From positions 1 through 64,000 of the forward strand of contig NZ_JAQFWP010000035.1 of the NCBI RefSeq assembly GCF_027706745.1: 64,000 nt of DNA, in the 5' to 3' direction. The translations under genes were made by a program, and so were the position numbers. Every line of letters begins with the position of its first letter. Position 1 is the stretch's first letter. This stretch comes from Nocardiopsis suaedae (GTDB lineage: Bacteria > Actinomycetota > Actinomycetes > Streptosporangiales > Streptosporangiaceae). Shown here piece by piece: positions 44,629 through 54,226 of this stretch. The notes beneath the pieces were generated by a model, which saw nothing but the letters and a program-made list of their open reading frames with translations, did not search any database and was not told the DNA's origin.

Positions 44629-45241
44629 CGCGTCCTCCTCCCGGTCCTTCGGGGATCTCCGTGCGGGGTCCCCGGCCGCCTGGGGCGGCCGGTGCAGGGC
44701 AGGCCACCGTCCGCGCGGTTCGGGCGCCGTCCCCTCGGGCGGCGCTCCAACGCCCAGGTCTGAATGATGCTCCGGGAGGCGCCGCGGAACACAGGGCGTT
44801 CGTCCCGCATTCATGGGACAAGACGACGTGAAGAGGCAGGGCGGTCCCGGGTGCGGCGCGGCCTCTGAAGGGGGAGGCGCGGCGGCCGGGGCTGGGCCCT
44901 CGCGGCTCCGCCGTCGGCGGCGGGGACCGCGCCCCCGCGGCGGCCTCGCCGCCGGCGGCGTCCGTTCGGCGGGTGAAGCGGCGGCGGCCGCTCCCCGCGA
45001 GCGGGGAGCGGCCGCCGGACGTCTCCTGGTCCTCCCCAGCCGGGGCTCGCGCCGCCGGCTGCCGTCCTGGGCGGACCAAGATCGCACCCTCGCCTGCATC
45101 GCGCGCGGGTGGTGCCGCTACATCCACGGCCCATCCTCCCCTCCCGCGATTGTGGTCCGGTTGGACTACGGTTGGATCCCCCGCGCCACCCTGGACGCGG
45201 GAGCGATCGGCGGGCGCCGGGCCCGCCTGGGAAGGGAGCGC
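44629..45241. other. 613-bp non-coding region with a long perfect hairpin
   Basis: The frame of the downstream SARP gene is open through here, but the translation is Gly/Ala/Arg low-complexity and no domain appears before 45242. Bases 44983-44998 pair perfectly with 45001-45016 (16 bp, arm GCGGCCGCTCCCCGC with a GA centre). TACGGT at about 45166 is a possible -10. The hairpin may shape the SARP leader transcript. Confidence 0.5.
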
Positions 45242-48200
45242 ATGCGGTTCTCCGTCCTGGGGCCGCTCCGGGTCCGCGGCGACGACGGGCGCGAGGTGCG
45301 GCTGTCGCCCAAGCTGGCCGGGATCGTCGCGGCGCTGCTGTGCGCGCGGGGGGCGCCGGTGGCCGACGAGCGGCTCATCGACGTCCTGTGGGAGGGCGAT
45401 CCCCCGCGCTCGGCCCAGAAGAGCCTCCAAGTGTACGTCCACCACCTCCGGCAGGCCCTGGGCGGACCGTCGACCGTCGCGCGGGGACCAGGCGGCTACA
45501 GCATCGAGCGGTCGGACGGCGACCTCGACGCCGACCGCTTCGGCGACCTGGTCGACCAGGGCCGCCGCGCGCTGGCCGAAGGCGGCGCCGAACCCGCCGC
45601 CGCCCTGTTCCGCGAAGCGCTCGGCCTGTGGCAGGGCCCCGCCCTCTCCGGCGTCGACGGCCTGCCCGTGGTGCGCGACGAGGCCGCCCGCCTCAACGAG
45701 CTGCGCTGGAGCTGCACCGAGGAGCTGATGGGCGCCGAGCTGGACCGGGGCCGCCACGCCGAGGTGGTCGCCGAGCTCACCGCCCTCGTCCACGAGCACC
45801 CCTTCCGCGAGCGCCTGCGGGCTCGCCTCATGCTGGCGCTGCACCGCTCCGGGCGGTCCGCCGAGGCGCTGGAGGTGTACCGGACCGGGCGCGAGCTGCT
45901 GGTCGACCAGCTCGGCACCGAACCCGGCCGGGAGCTGCGCGAGCTGGAGCAGGGCGTGCTGCGGGACGACCCGTCCCTGGCGGCGCCCGGCAGCGCCGCC
46001 CCGCCCGCGGTGCCCCTGCCCCTGCCCGCCCAGCTCCCGGCGGACCTGCCCGACTTCACCGGCCGGGAGCGCGCTCTGGAACGCATCCACGCCCACCTGG
46101 CCGGCGGTGAACCGGTGCCGGTGGTGGCGGTGTCCGGCATGGGCGGGGTCGGCAAGACGGCGCTCGCCCTGCGCGCCGCCCACGCCCTCGCCGACGAGCA
46201 CCCGGACGGGCGGCTCTACGTCGACCTGCGCGGGGCCGAGGCCGAGCCCCTCGACCCGGCGCAGGCGCTGTCCAACCTCCTGCACGCCCTGGGGGCGGAC
46301 GGGGCGGGCGTGCCCGACTCCCTCGACGCGCGCTCGGCCCTGTTCCGCAGCATGGTGGCGGGGCGCAGGGTGCTGCTGGTGCTCGACGGCGCCGCGAGCG
46401 AGGCCCAGGTGCGGCCGCTGCTGCCGGGCGCCCCCGGGGCCACCGTCCTGGTCACCGGCCGCCCCCGGCTGACCGGCCTGGACGGGGCGCTCCTGGTGGA
46501 CCTGGAGGTGTTCACCCCCGGGCAGGCGGTGGAGCTGCTGGGCCGGATCGCCGGGCGGGAGCGGGTCGGCCGCGAGCCCGCCGCCGCCGAGCGGATCGCC
46601 GAACTGTGCGGGCACGCCCCGCTGGCGGTGCGCATCGCCGGGGCGCGCCTGGCGGGCCGCCCCGAGTGGCGGCTGGGGCGCATGGTGCGCCTGCTGGAGG
46701 ACGAGCGCCGCCGCCTGGACGAGCTGGCCGCCGGGGACAGGGCCGTGCGGGCGAGCTTCGCGCTGAGCCACCGCGCGCTGGGGGAGGGCGCAAGGCGCGC
46801 CTTCCGGCTGCTGGGCGCACTGGAGGTGCCCGACTTCCCGGAGTGGGCGGTCGCCGCCCTCATGGACGTGCCGACCGGGAAGGCGCAGGAGTACATCGAA
46901 CAGCTCGTCGACGCCCGGCTGCTGAGCATCACCGAGGGGCCGTGCGGCGCACTGCGGTACAGGATGCACGACCTCATCCGGCTGTACGCGCGCGAGCTGG
47001 GCGAGTCCGACGAGCCCGAGGAGGAGCGGCGCGAGGCGCTCAGGAGGGCGTTCGGCGGGTGGCTGTGGCTCGCCGAGCAGGCGACCGAGTACATCCCCGG
47101 TCCCTGCTACGCCACCCTGCACGGCCAGGCCGTGCGGTGGCCGCTCCCGGCGCAGGAGGCCTCCGAGGCGCTGGCCGAGCCGATGCTGTGGTTCGACGCC
47201 GAGTGGCAGGCGATGGCGGCGGCGGTGCAGCAGGCGGGCGCGCTCGGGATGCACGAGGCCGCCTGGGACCTGGCGGGGTGCCTGGAGAAGTACTTCGACG
47301 TGCGGGGCCGGTTCGACGACTGGCGGCGCACCCACGAGAGCGCGATCGGCGCGTGCCGGGCGGCCGGGGACCGGCTCGGGGAGGCCGTGCTGCGGCGCGG
47401 GCTGGCCGACCTGACGACCTGGGCGTCGCCGCAGGGGCCCGGGGAGGCCATGTCGGGCATGCGGTCCGAGGCCCAGAGCGTGCTGGAGATGTTCCGCGAC
47501 CTGGGCGAGACGCGCGGGGTGGCCGACGCCCTGGTGATGCGGACGTGGGGCCTGGTGTCCCGCGGGGAGGCGCGCGCCGCGCACGTGTCGGCGGAGGAGG
47601 CGCTGCGCATCGCCGAGGAGGCCGACTACCTCGGCGGCCGGGCGCGCGCGTACCACGTGATGGCGGTCGCGGCCCACGAGGACGGGCGCCTGGAGGACGC
47701 GGTCGCCTGCCTGGAGAAGGCGCTGGAGCTGGCGCGCCTGCTGGGCAACTCGCGGTTCGAGGCGACGGCGATGCAGTTCCTCGGGGCGGCGCAGGCCCTG
47801 TCGGGCCGGGTGGAGACGGGCCGGTACCACCTGGTGCGCTCGCTGGAGATGGCGCGGGCGATGGGGGACCGGTACGCCGAGGTGTTCTCGCTGATGTACC
47901 TGACGCGGCTGTACATCGCCCTGGGCGACCCGGAGGCGCTGCCGACGGTGGAGACGGCGGTCGCGCTGAGCCGTCGGCACGGGATCAACCACCACCTGGC
48001 GGATTCGCTGGGCCTGGCGGGGGAGATCCACCTGGCGGCGGACCGGACGGGCGAGGCGATCTCGGCCCTGGAGGAGTCGGTGCGCCTGTGGCGGACCCGC
48101 GGGTGGTCGTCCTTCCTGGCGGGGGCGCTGGAGACGCTGGCGGGCGCCTACGAGGCCGACGGCCGCCACGCGGCGGCCGAACAGGCCCGCCGGGAGGCGG

Positions 48201-48262
48201 GGGAACTCCAGGCCTCCGCCCGCGACGCGCACGGGTCCCAGGGGGCGCCCGAGGCCTTCTGA
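45242..48262 (+). CDS. AfsR-like SARP - NB-ARC ATPase - TPR regulator
   Basis: The 1006-residue protein has a winged-helix DNA-binding domain (1-90), a bacterial transcription activation domain (95-240), a Pro-rich linker, an NB-ARC ATPase with intact Walker A GMGGVGKT (299-306) and Walker B VLLVLDGA near 380, a winged-helix region, and TPR-like repeats from about 620. This is the AfsR layout, which activates secondary-metabolism genes. ATG 45242 has AAGGGAG about 7 nt upstream. No biosynthetic cluster adjoins it directly; the nearest specialised enzyme is the halogenase 7 kb away. Confidence 0.9.
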   Translation: MRFSVLGPLRVRGDDGREVRLSPKLAGIVAALLCARGAPVADERLIDVLWEGDPPRSAQKSLQVYVHHLRQALGGPSTVARGPGGYSIERSDGDLDADRFGDLVDQGRRALAEGGAEPAAALFREALGLWQGPALSGVDGLPVVRDEAARLNELRWSCTEELMGAELDRGRHAEVVAELTALVHEHPFRERLRARLMLALHRSGRSAEALEVYRTGRELLVDQLGTEPGRELRELEQGVLRDDPSLAAPGSAAPPAVPLPLPAQLPADLPDFTGRERALERIHAHLAGGEPVPVVAVSGMGGVGKTALALRAAHALADEHPDGRLYVDLRGAEAEPLDPAQALSNLLHALGADGAGVPDSLDARSALFRSMVAGRRVLLVLDGAASEAQVRPLLPGAPGATVLVTGRPRLTGLDGALLVDLEVFTPGQAVELLGRIAGRERVGREPAAAERIAELCGHAPLAVRIAGARLAGRPEWRLGRMVRLLEDERRRLDELAAGDRAVRASFALSHRALGEGARRAFRLLGALEVPDFPEWAVAALMDVPTGKAQEYIEQLVDARLLSITEGPCGALRYRMHDLIRLYARELGESDEPEEERREALRRAFGGWLWLAEQATEYIPGPCYATLHGQAVRWPLPAQEASEALAEPMLWFDAEWQAMAAAVQQAGALGMHEAAWDLAGCLEKYFDVRGRFDDWRRTHESAIGACRAAGDRLGEAVLRRGLADLTTWASPQGPGEAMSGMRSEAQSVLEMFRDLGETRGVADALVMRTWGLVSRGEARAAHVSAEEALRIAEEADYLGGRARAYHVMAVAAHEDGRLEDAVACLEKALELARLLGNSRFEATAMQFLGAAQALSGRVETGRYHLVRSLEMARAMGDRYAEVFSLMYLTRLYIALGDPEALPTVETAVALSRRHGINHHLADSLGLAGEIHLAADRTGEAISALEESVRLWRTRGWSSFLAGALETLAGAYEADGRHAAAEQARREAGELQASARDAHGSQGAPEAF

Positions 48263-48382
48263 GGGGGCCGGGGACCCCGGACTGTGACCTGTACGGCAGC
48301 GGGGTTGGTCAGGACACCCCGGAAAGTCCGGTAAAGTTGAACCCGTCGCGAGCGAAGGCCCCAGGGCCGCCGGAAGCGGCAC

Positions 48383-48455
<73 letters not shown>

Positions 48456-48462
48456 CAGAAGG

Positions 48463-48507
48463 AACCCCAGGCCGGAACCGCTTCAACGCGGGTTCCGGCC
48501 TGGGGTT
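48463..48507. terminator. Terminator after tRNA-Lys copy 2, overlapping the Trypco1 gene end
   Basis: A perfect 17-bp stem (48463-48479 with 48491-48507) has an 11-nt loop and ends in TTT. The minus-strand Trypco1 stop codon (48483-48485) lies in the loop, so the hairpin is within coding sequence on that strand and may terminate both transcripts. Confidence 0.88.
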
Positions 48508-48839
48508 TCGTCGTGTCGGGTCCCGCCGGAGCCGCTCCAGGTGAGGGTGATGGTGATGTGGGACTCGGCCTTCGAGCGGGCGATGACGACCCCCAGGTCG
48601 GTCGAGAACTTCATGCCGAGCTCGGCTTGGACCTGTTCGGGGCGGCTCGGGAGGGCCGCGACCTTCTCGGCGATCGCTTCGGCCACCGGGCGGATCCTGT
48701 CCAGCGCCTCGTTCAGCGACTCCTTGAACCGGCCCGGGCCGGGGCCCGCACCGGCCGGCACCATGCCGACCTCGGAATCCTCCACCTCGACACGGATCGG
48801 GGCATGGCCGTCGATGGGCAGTTCGAAGTACTGGCTCAC
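48483..48839 (-). CDS. Trypco1 (CU044_2847 family) trypsin-co-occurring small protein
   Basis: The 118-residue protein has an N-terminal beta-rich start (YFELPIDGHAPIRVEVED), a helical centre (FKESLNEALDRIRPVAEAIAEKVAALP) and LGMKFSTDLGVVIARSKAESHITITLTW. I recognise this as the family that co-occurs with trypsin-like proteases and STAND NTPases in predicted conflict systems. It begins 39 nt after the trypsin-STAND gene on the same strand, with AAAGGAG before GTG 48839, so they form an operon. It may be the protease substrate or an adaptor (inference). Confidence 0.82.
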   Translation of the reverse strand: MSQYFELPIDGHAPIRVEVEDSEVGMVPAGAGPGPGRFKESLNEALDRIRPVAEAIAEKVAALPSRPEQVQAELGMKFSTDLGVVIARSKAESHITITLTWSGSGGTRHDETPGRNPR

Positions 48840-48878
48840 CAGGCTCCTTTCGGTTCAGCGCGCGTTTGGGCGGTCGGG

Positions 48879-51800
48879 TCAGCAGAGGTCATCGGTCCGC
48901 ACGCCGGGGGGCAGGTTCCGCGTCTCGGGCTCGCTCATCCCGCGTCCGCCGACGAGACCGCACAAGTGGGAGAGCCACCGCTCCGGGTCCAAGGAGTACA
49001 CGGCCACCCCGCCCATGGGGCCGTCGGCCATCAGGGACCGGGAATCCAGGTCCGCGGCCACCGGCGCCATCCCCTCGGGCACCGGGAGGTCGAGGACCTG
49101 CTCGCCTCCCTCGCCGTCGACCTGCCAGATCCCCATCCTCTTCCCGTCCTGGATACCGAAGTCGCCTTCACCGGACATCCGGACGGGAAAGAAGCTCTCC
49201 CAGACACCGGTGGTCAGCACCTCTACTCTTGTGGCATCGCCGTCGGTGATCCTCCAGATCTCCAGGTTGCGTTCCACGGTCTTCTCCCGCCGAAAGAAGG
49301 CGAAGTCCCGTCCGCCTGTTCCCGGCACCGGGGCGAAGGAGACCAACGAGGCGTCACCGGGGAGCTCGATCGTGTCGGTCCGCTCCCCGGTACGCCAGTC
49401 CCAGCGCTCCAAGGACCGGGTGTCCTCACTGATGGCCATCAGTTCCCCCTCAGAGACCGGCTGGAGGAGGGGGGTGGAAGGGGAGACCGGCCCGAGGCCG
49501 TAGTCGGGCGTCGGACGCGGAAGGCTGAACGGTTCTCCGGTGGTCTCCCCCGTACGAATCCTATGGACGCTCGTCATACCGTCCTCAGCGGCGACGATCA
49601 GGTACCGCTCATCGAAGCTCGGTACCGCCCGGGGCCACTCCGATTCGGGAAGCTCGTGCTCCCAGAGGATTTCGAGGTCGGGGGTGGTGCGTACCTGGAC
49701 CCGCCCCTTCGCTTCGATCACGAGCAGGTCCTTGAAGAGGGAGACGCGCATGGTCCCGCGCACGGAGGCATGGCTGATGTGCGTGAGGTCGTCCGCGTTC
49801 CAGAGATCGACGCCGGCGCCCTTCAGTGTTCCGTTCTCGGTCCGCACCGTCGCCGCGTAGCGGGCCGAGAGGTCCCCGACCCTGATGCCGGGAGTCGTGT
49901 CCATCCGTCCGAGTCGGTACTCGGCCGATCGAATGCTGTCCACCTCCTCGTTCCAGCCGATGACGCGCACTCCTTCCTCGTCGGCCGGCGCGATTCGGTG
50001 CCGCTCCGCCTTCGCCGGTAGCGCGCTGCCGCCGATGAGGCCGCCACCGCGCAGGTCGACGAAGCGCAGGGGCGGCGTGTCCTGGTCGCCTTTCTCATCC
50101 CCTTCCCCGCTCACCGGGTGTCGCCCTACGGCGAGGTGTCCGTCGGGGGCGGGGGCGAACGATTCGTCGCAGGCGATCGGCGCCTTCACGACCGCGGCCG
50201 TTCCGTCCAGGGCCGGGCGGCGTGTATGGATCCTGGACCGCCATCGGTCGGCCCCTTGTCGGCATGCCGCATGGACGGAGCCCTCCGGGCCTGCGCTCAC
50301 GCTGCTGGCGACCTGGTTCCCCTCGCGGTCGAGCCCGAATCCGGGAAGGTCGATGGTCTCGGTCGATCCCTCTGTGAGCCCATGGATCTCGACCCGGTCT
50401 CCTGAGGAGATGAAGAGGGCTTCATCGCTCAGGACGAACGCCCCGACATCGTCTTCGACCTGCTTCCCCGTCACCCGTTCGCCCGTATCCGTGTCATAGA
50501 CGGCGATCTCCAGAGAGAGGTTGAGCTCATGAACGGCCAGGTAGTCCCCGGAGGGCGACAGGGTGATCGGTTGCGGGGAGTCCACGACCCCGCCGTCGGG
50601 AACGTCGACGACCCCGACCCGGCGCCCCTGCCGGTCGTGCAGGGTGACCCGGTGGTCTTCCAGGAGCGCCGCCGTCGTTCCGTCCGCGGATATCGCGATC
50701 CTGCTCGCGGTCTCACCGGTGAGCGGCCCCTCGGTGAACCCGTCGTCGGTGCGGTTCCACGTGTGGACGCGCAGATTGGCGACGGTACCGATCCAGCTCA
50801 GATCGGTCGATGCCGCGGGCTCGTGCGCCCCTGACGCCAGGACGCCTCCCGCTGAGACCAGCGCGTCCAGGTCACGGGTACGGGCGTAGGTGTCGAACAG
50901 CGCATCGGTCGCCCTCTGGGTCGGTGCGGTCCGGTAGGCGGCGACCGCGTGCAGGACCAGGGTCTCGTCCAGACCGGTTCGGCCGAGGAGGTCTTCGGCC
51001 AGCGTCTGGGAGGCCGCGTTGGCCTCCTCCTGTTCGGCGCGCCGCCGCTGGGCCTCCGCCACGACACCGACGACGAGGGCGAGGGCGAGGAGCGCGGACA
51101 CCGTCGCGACGATGCGCCGGGACCTCCGCCGCTGGCGGAGGCGCAGCGCGCCGGAGGCGGTCAGATAGTCGAGCTCCTCGCCGGTGAGCTCCGCCCGGCG
51201 CTCTCGGGCCCAGCCCTCGGCCTGGGCCAGGGCGGCCCCGCGCAGGAGCAGGGACTCGTCCTGACCGGAGCGCCGCCAGCGGTCGGTGTCCGCGCGGAAC
51301 TCCTCCCGCCAGAACAGGAAGCGCGCGTCGTCGCGCACCCAGTTCCGCAGCCTCGCCCAATGGGTGATCAGGGCCTCGTGCGCCGGCCGTACGACGGCAC
51401 GCCCCGCGGCATTCTCGGTGACGATCAGCCTGGCCGCCGAGGGAAGCAGCGTGAACCGCCGTTCGGCGGGCCCGAGTTCCGCCAGCGGCGCACTCCGGGC
51501 GGTCGGCGCGTGGCCGCGCCGGACGCGGACGAGCCTGCCGAAGAGGCGGGGGGCGACGCTCCGCTCCTCCGGCCCCAACAGGGCCCACACCTCTTCGGCG
51601 TAGCCGTCGAGCGCCCCGGGGACTCCGCCGATGTCGTCGTACGCGCGGTGCCCGATCACACCGCTCCGCTGTTCCTCCCAGAGACGGGACAGGGTGAACT
51701 GGAGCAGCGGCAGGGGAGCACGGGCGTCCCGGACGGCTTCCAGGATCCGTTCCACGAGGCCGTTCTCGAAGACGACCCCGGGCGGGAGGGGCCCCACGAC

Positions 51801-52937
51801 GGCCCGCCGGAGACCGGCTTCCGGCAGGGCCGGGACGGACCGCGTGCGCCACGAGGCCAGGTCCGCCGTCTCGCGCAGGGAGAGCAGGGCGTCGAGGAAG
51901 TCGGAGCGCACGGAGAACAGCGCCTGCACCGGCGACGACGGGCGGGACGCCGCGGCGGTGATCCTGGCGGCGAGGCCGACGGCGCCGGTGGTGACGGCCT
52001 CTTCGGCCTGGTCGACCACGATGAGCGTCCGGTCGTCCCGCGCCAGTGCCGCGTCGGTCCGGGCGGCCGCGTCCGCCTCCCCGGGGCGGATCACGAAGAC
52101 GCCCTCAGGGTCGGGCAGCGGCTCCCGGAAGAGGAGGCCCGCGTGGATGAGGGAGGTCTTCCCGCACCCCGACGGGCCGACGAGGAGGACGTTCTCGCGC
52201 CGTGCGACCAGGTCGACGAGCTCCTCGACCATCTCTTCGCGGCCGAAGAACAGGCGGCCGTCCTTGCTGCGGAACGGGTCGAGCCCGCGATAGGGGTTCG
52301 GGGGCATGGCGCGTTCCGCGAGTTCGGGCAGCGCGTCGAACAGGGCCCTGCCGGTGAGGGCGTAGCTCGTCCGGGCCTCGCGTCGGGGCGCGACGGCGAG
52401 GGTCATGCCGACGACGCCGTGGAGCCCGTCGGACCAGAGCGGCCCTCCGCTGAACCCGGGCTGGATGGCGATGCCGGACGTGCGCACGTCCTCGGTCTGC
52501 ACCACCTCCGTGGCGGAGCGCCCGAGGATGGTGCACCTGGCCCAGGCGGGGGCCCCGTTGAGACCACGGGGGAAGCCTCCGGCCCGCACGTCGAGTCCGG
52601 ACAGGTCCGGGCCGGTGACGAGGCGGACGGGCTGGGCCCCTGAGGGCAGGGGGCCGGTGATCCGGAGCAGGGCGTGGTCGTCCGCGAGGCGGCCCCCGCC
52701 GCCGCCTGTCCGTGCGACCACGGCCTGGAGCCGTGTCCCCGGTGCCAGCAGCGGGAAGACCACCGGGATCTGGGCCCCGGCGGCGGGGAGCGCGTGCGGC
52801 CCGGTTCCGAGCGCGGAGGACACCACGTGCGCGCATGTCACCAGGTGGTCTTCGGATACCAGGAACCCGGCCCCGACGGGAGCCCCCGATCCGTCCGTGA
52901 CGCACACCAGAGCCGCCTCGACCGGAGCAGTCGGCAT
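48879..52937 (-). CDS. Trypsin-like protease - STAND NTPase - membrane helix - beta-propeller protein
   Basis: The 1352-residue protein begins with a trypsin-fold protease (triad H37 in TCAHVV, D87 in DDHALL, S163 in GFSGGP). From about 215 (NPYRGLDPF) a STAND NTPase follows with Walker A GPSGCGKT (254-261) and Walker B VVDQAEE (307-313). A hydrophobic helix lies at about 607-630, then a C-terminal region of about 650 residues with WD40-like propeller blades. All catalytic residues seem intact. AAGGAG precedes ATG 52937. Known relatives are predicted to activate proteolysis on sensing a threat. Confidence 0.9.
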   Translation of the reverse strand: MPTAPVEAALVCVTDGSGAPVGAGFLVSEDHLVTCAHVVSSALGTGPHALPAAGAQIPVVFPLLAPGTRLQAVVARTGGGGGRLADDHALLRITGPLPSGAQPVRLVTGPDLSGLDVRAGGFPRGLNGAPAWARCTILGRSATEVVQTEDVRTSGIAIQPGFSGGPLWSDGLHGVVGMTLAVAPRREARTSYALTGRALFDALPELAERAMPPNPYRGLDPFRSKDGRLFFGREEMVEELVDLVARRENVLLVGPSGCGKTSLIHAGLLFREPLPDPEGVFVIRPGEADAAARTDAALARDDRTLIVVDQAEEAVTTGAVGLAARITAAASRPSSPVQALFSVRSDFLDALLSLRETADLASWRTRSVPALPEAGLRRAVVGPLPPGVVFENGLVERILEAVRDARAPLPLLQFTLSRLWEEQRSGVIGHRAYDDIGGVPGALDGYAEEVWALLGPEERSVAPRLFGRLVRVRRGHAPTARSAPLAELGPAERRFTLLPSAARLIVTENAAGRAVVRPAHEALITHWARLRNWVRDDARFLFWREEFRADTDRWRRSGQDESLLLRGAALAQAEGWARERRAELTGEELDYLTASGALRLRQRRRSRRIVATVSALLALALVVGVVAEAQRRRAEQEEANAASQTLAEDLLGRTGLDETLVLHAVAAYRTAPTQRATDALFDTYARTRDLDALVSAGGVLASGAHEPAASTDLSWIGTVANLRVHTWNRTDDGFTEGPLTGETASRIAISADGTTAALLEDHRVTLHDRQGRRVGVVDVPDGGVVDSPQPITLSPSGDYLAVHELNLSLEIAVYDTDTGERVTGKQVEDDVGAFVLSDEALFISSGDRVEIHGLTEGSTETIDLPGFGLDREGNQVASSVSAGPEGSVHAACRQGADRWRSRIHTRRPALDGTAAVVKAPIACDESFAPAPDGHLAVGRHPVSGEGDEKGDQDTPPLRFVDLRGGGLIGGSALPAKAERHRIAPADEEGVRVIGWNEEVDSIRSAEYRLGRMDTTPGIRVGDLSARYAATVRTENGTLKGAGVDLWNADDLTHISHASVRGTMRVSLFKDLLVIEAKGRVQVRTTPDLEILWEHELPESEWPRAVPSFDERYLIVAAEDGMTSVHRIRTGETTGEPFSLPRPTPDYGLGPVSPSTPLLQPVSEGELMAISEDTRSLERWDWRTGERTDTIELPGDASLVSFAPVPGTGGRDFAFFRREKTVERNLEIWRITDGDATRVEVLTTGVWESFFPVRMSGEGDFGIQDGKRMGIWQVDGEGGEQVLDLPVPEGMAPVAADLDSRSLMADGPMGGVAVYSLDPERWLSHLCGLVGGRGMSEPETRNLPPGVRTDDLC

Positions 52938-53099
52938 GGGCCCTCTCCTTCCCGCCGAAACCGATCATCGGAACGGGGGTCGCAATTCGTCACCGTTCCA
53001 TGGCGCTGGGGAAGGGGCAAGCGAGTATCGCGCTTCAAGGGGATTGTGGCCGCCTCCGGCCTTTGGTTCCGGATCGCCGTCCGGGGGAGGGGGCGCGGG

Positions 53100-54098
53100 T
53101 CAGGGCGCCTTCTCATAGCGGGCGGCGATGGCGGCGGCGCGGGCGTGCAGGGCGTCGCGCAACCACTGCGGGGTCAGGGCCTCGGCGTCCTCGCCGAGTC
53201 GCCATAGGGCCCATTCGGCGTGTCTGCGGTCCTGGAAGGTCGCCACGACGCGCAGGCGGCCGTCCTTCCCGGGGTCTTCGGGGTGGACGGCCAGGGCGGT
53301 CTCCGCGAGGTCCGTGCGCCGTTCGGGGGCCAGTGCCATTCGGACGGCGACCCGGTCGCCGCCGTGGCGGAAACGGGCGGCGCGTTCCCGCCAGAGACGT
53401 TCCATGTCCACGCGGTCCGGCCGCCGTGCGGGCTCGCCGGTCTCCTCGGTGGCGGTGATCCTCGACAGCCGGTAGGTGCGCTCCTCGCCGGACCTCGTGG
53501 CCAGCAGGTAGCCCTGGCCGCGCACGTCGACCAGGCCGATGGGTTCCACCGTCCGCCATCGCGGAGGCCGTTCGGCCGGCCGGGCCGGGGCCGCGTCGGC
53601 GGCCGCGTAGCGGATGCGCAGCCGGTGCCCGGACAGCACCGCGCGCCGGACCGCGTCCGCCACCGCGGCGGGCACCTCGTCGGCGGCGGTCCGGCGCGAC
53701 AGCAGGTCGGTGTCGGGGTCGACGAGCAGCCTGCCGGCCGAACCGGACGCGGCGGCGCGGTCCCCCTCGGGGAGCGCGTCGGCGACCTTCCGCATGGCCG
53801 AGGCCAGCGCCGGGCCGAGGCCGAACACCGAGGCGCCGCGGCGCGACCCGGCGACGAGCAGGGCCAGCGCCTCGTCCCGGGTCAGCCCCGCCAGTTCGGT
53901 CCGGAACCCGGGCAGCAGCGCGAACCCTCCGTGCCGCCCGCGTTCGGCGTAGACCGGAACGCCCGCCGCGGACAGCGCCTCGATGTCGCGCAGCACCGTT
54001 CGGGTGGACACCTCCAGCTCCCCGGCCAGCGCGGACGCGGACATCCGCCCCTTGTGGCGGAGCAGCAGCACGAGGGAGACCAGCCGATCGGCGCGCAT
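53100..54098 (-). CDS. YafY-type HTH / WYL-domain transcriptional regulator
   Basis: The 332-residue protein has an N-terminal winged helix (RLVSLVLLLRHKGRMSASALAGELEVSTRTVLRDIEAL) and a WYL domain (about 140-235; GYLLATRSGEERTYRLSRI, with the WYL motif altered) plus a WCX-like C-terminus. TAGGGT (54110-54105) ends 6 nt before ATG 54098, so it is probably leaderless. It is divergent from ridA, and an imperfect inverted repeat at 54119-54137 lies between them. It likely controls ridA and itself (inference). Confidence 0.9.
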   Translation of the reverse strand: MRADRLVSLVLLLRHKGRMSASALAGELEVSTRTVLRDIEALSAAGVPVYAERGRHGGFALLPGFRTELAGLTRDEALALLVAGSRRGASVFGLGPALASAMRKVADALPEGDRAAASGSAGRLLVDPDTDLLSRRTAADEVPAAVADAVRRAVLSGHRLRIRYAAADAAPARPAERPPRWRTVEPIGLVDVRGQGYLLATRSGEERTYRLSRITATEETGEPARRPDRVDMERLWRERAARFRHGGDRVAVRMALAPERRTDLAETALAVHPEDPGKDGRLRVVATFQDRRHAEWALWRLGEDAEALTPQWLRDALHARAAAIAARYEKAP

Positions 54099-54118
54099 GC
54101 GCCGACCCTACTGGAATA

Positions 54119-54137
54119 CATGACAAAAGGTGTCGTG
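54119..54137. promoter_or_regulatory. Possible operator between WYL regulator and ridA
   Basis: CATGACA and TGTCGTG form an inverted repeat with 6 of 7 arm positions complementary around AAAGG. It overlaps the expected -35 of the leaderless WYL promoter, suitable for autoregulation. Confidence 0.4.
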
Positions 54138-54226
54138 GTTTCTTGGCAGGCTCGTATCCGCGAAGTCGTGGGCGTCCGGGCGATGGCCGCCCGACGTGTG
54201 GAATCCCGGAAGAGAATGGAGCTGGA

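Noticed and set aside
44813-45241. N-terminal extension of the large SARP to 44813
   Set aside because: Translation is Gly/Ala/Arg low-complexity. The SARP winged helix begins right at 45242, which has a good ribosome binding site.
48268-48290. CCGGGGACCCCGG palindrome after the large SARP gene as a terminator
   Set aside because: The centre leaves a one-base loop, so it cannot form a stable hairpin as read; it may be chance in GC-rich DNA.
44615-48382. A minus-strand open frame of about 1255 codons antisense to the large SARP gene
   Set aside because: Composition is low-complexity and no domain is visible, while the plus strand encodes a complete SARP-NB-ARC-TPR protein.
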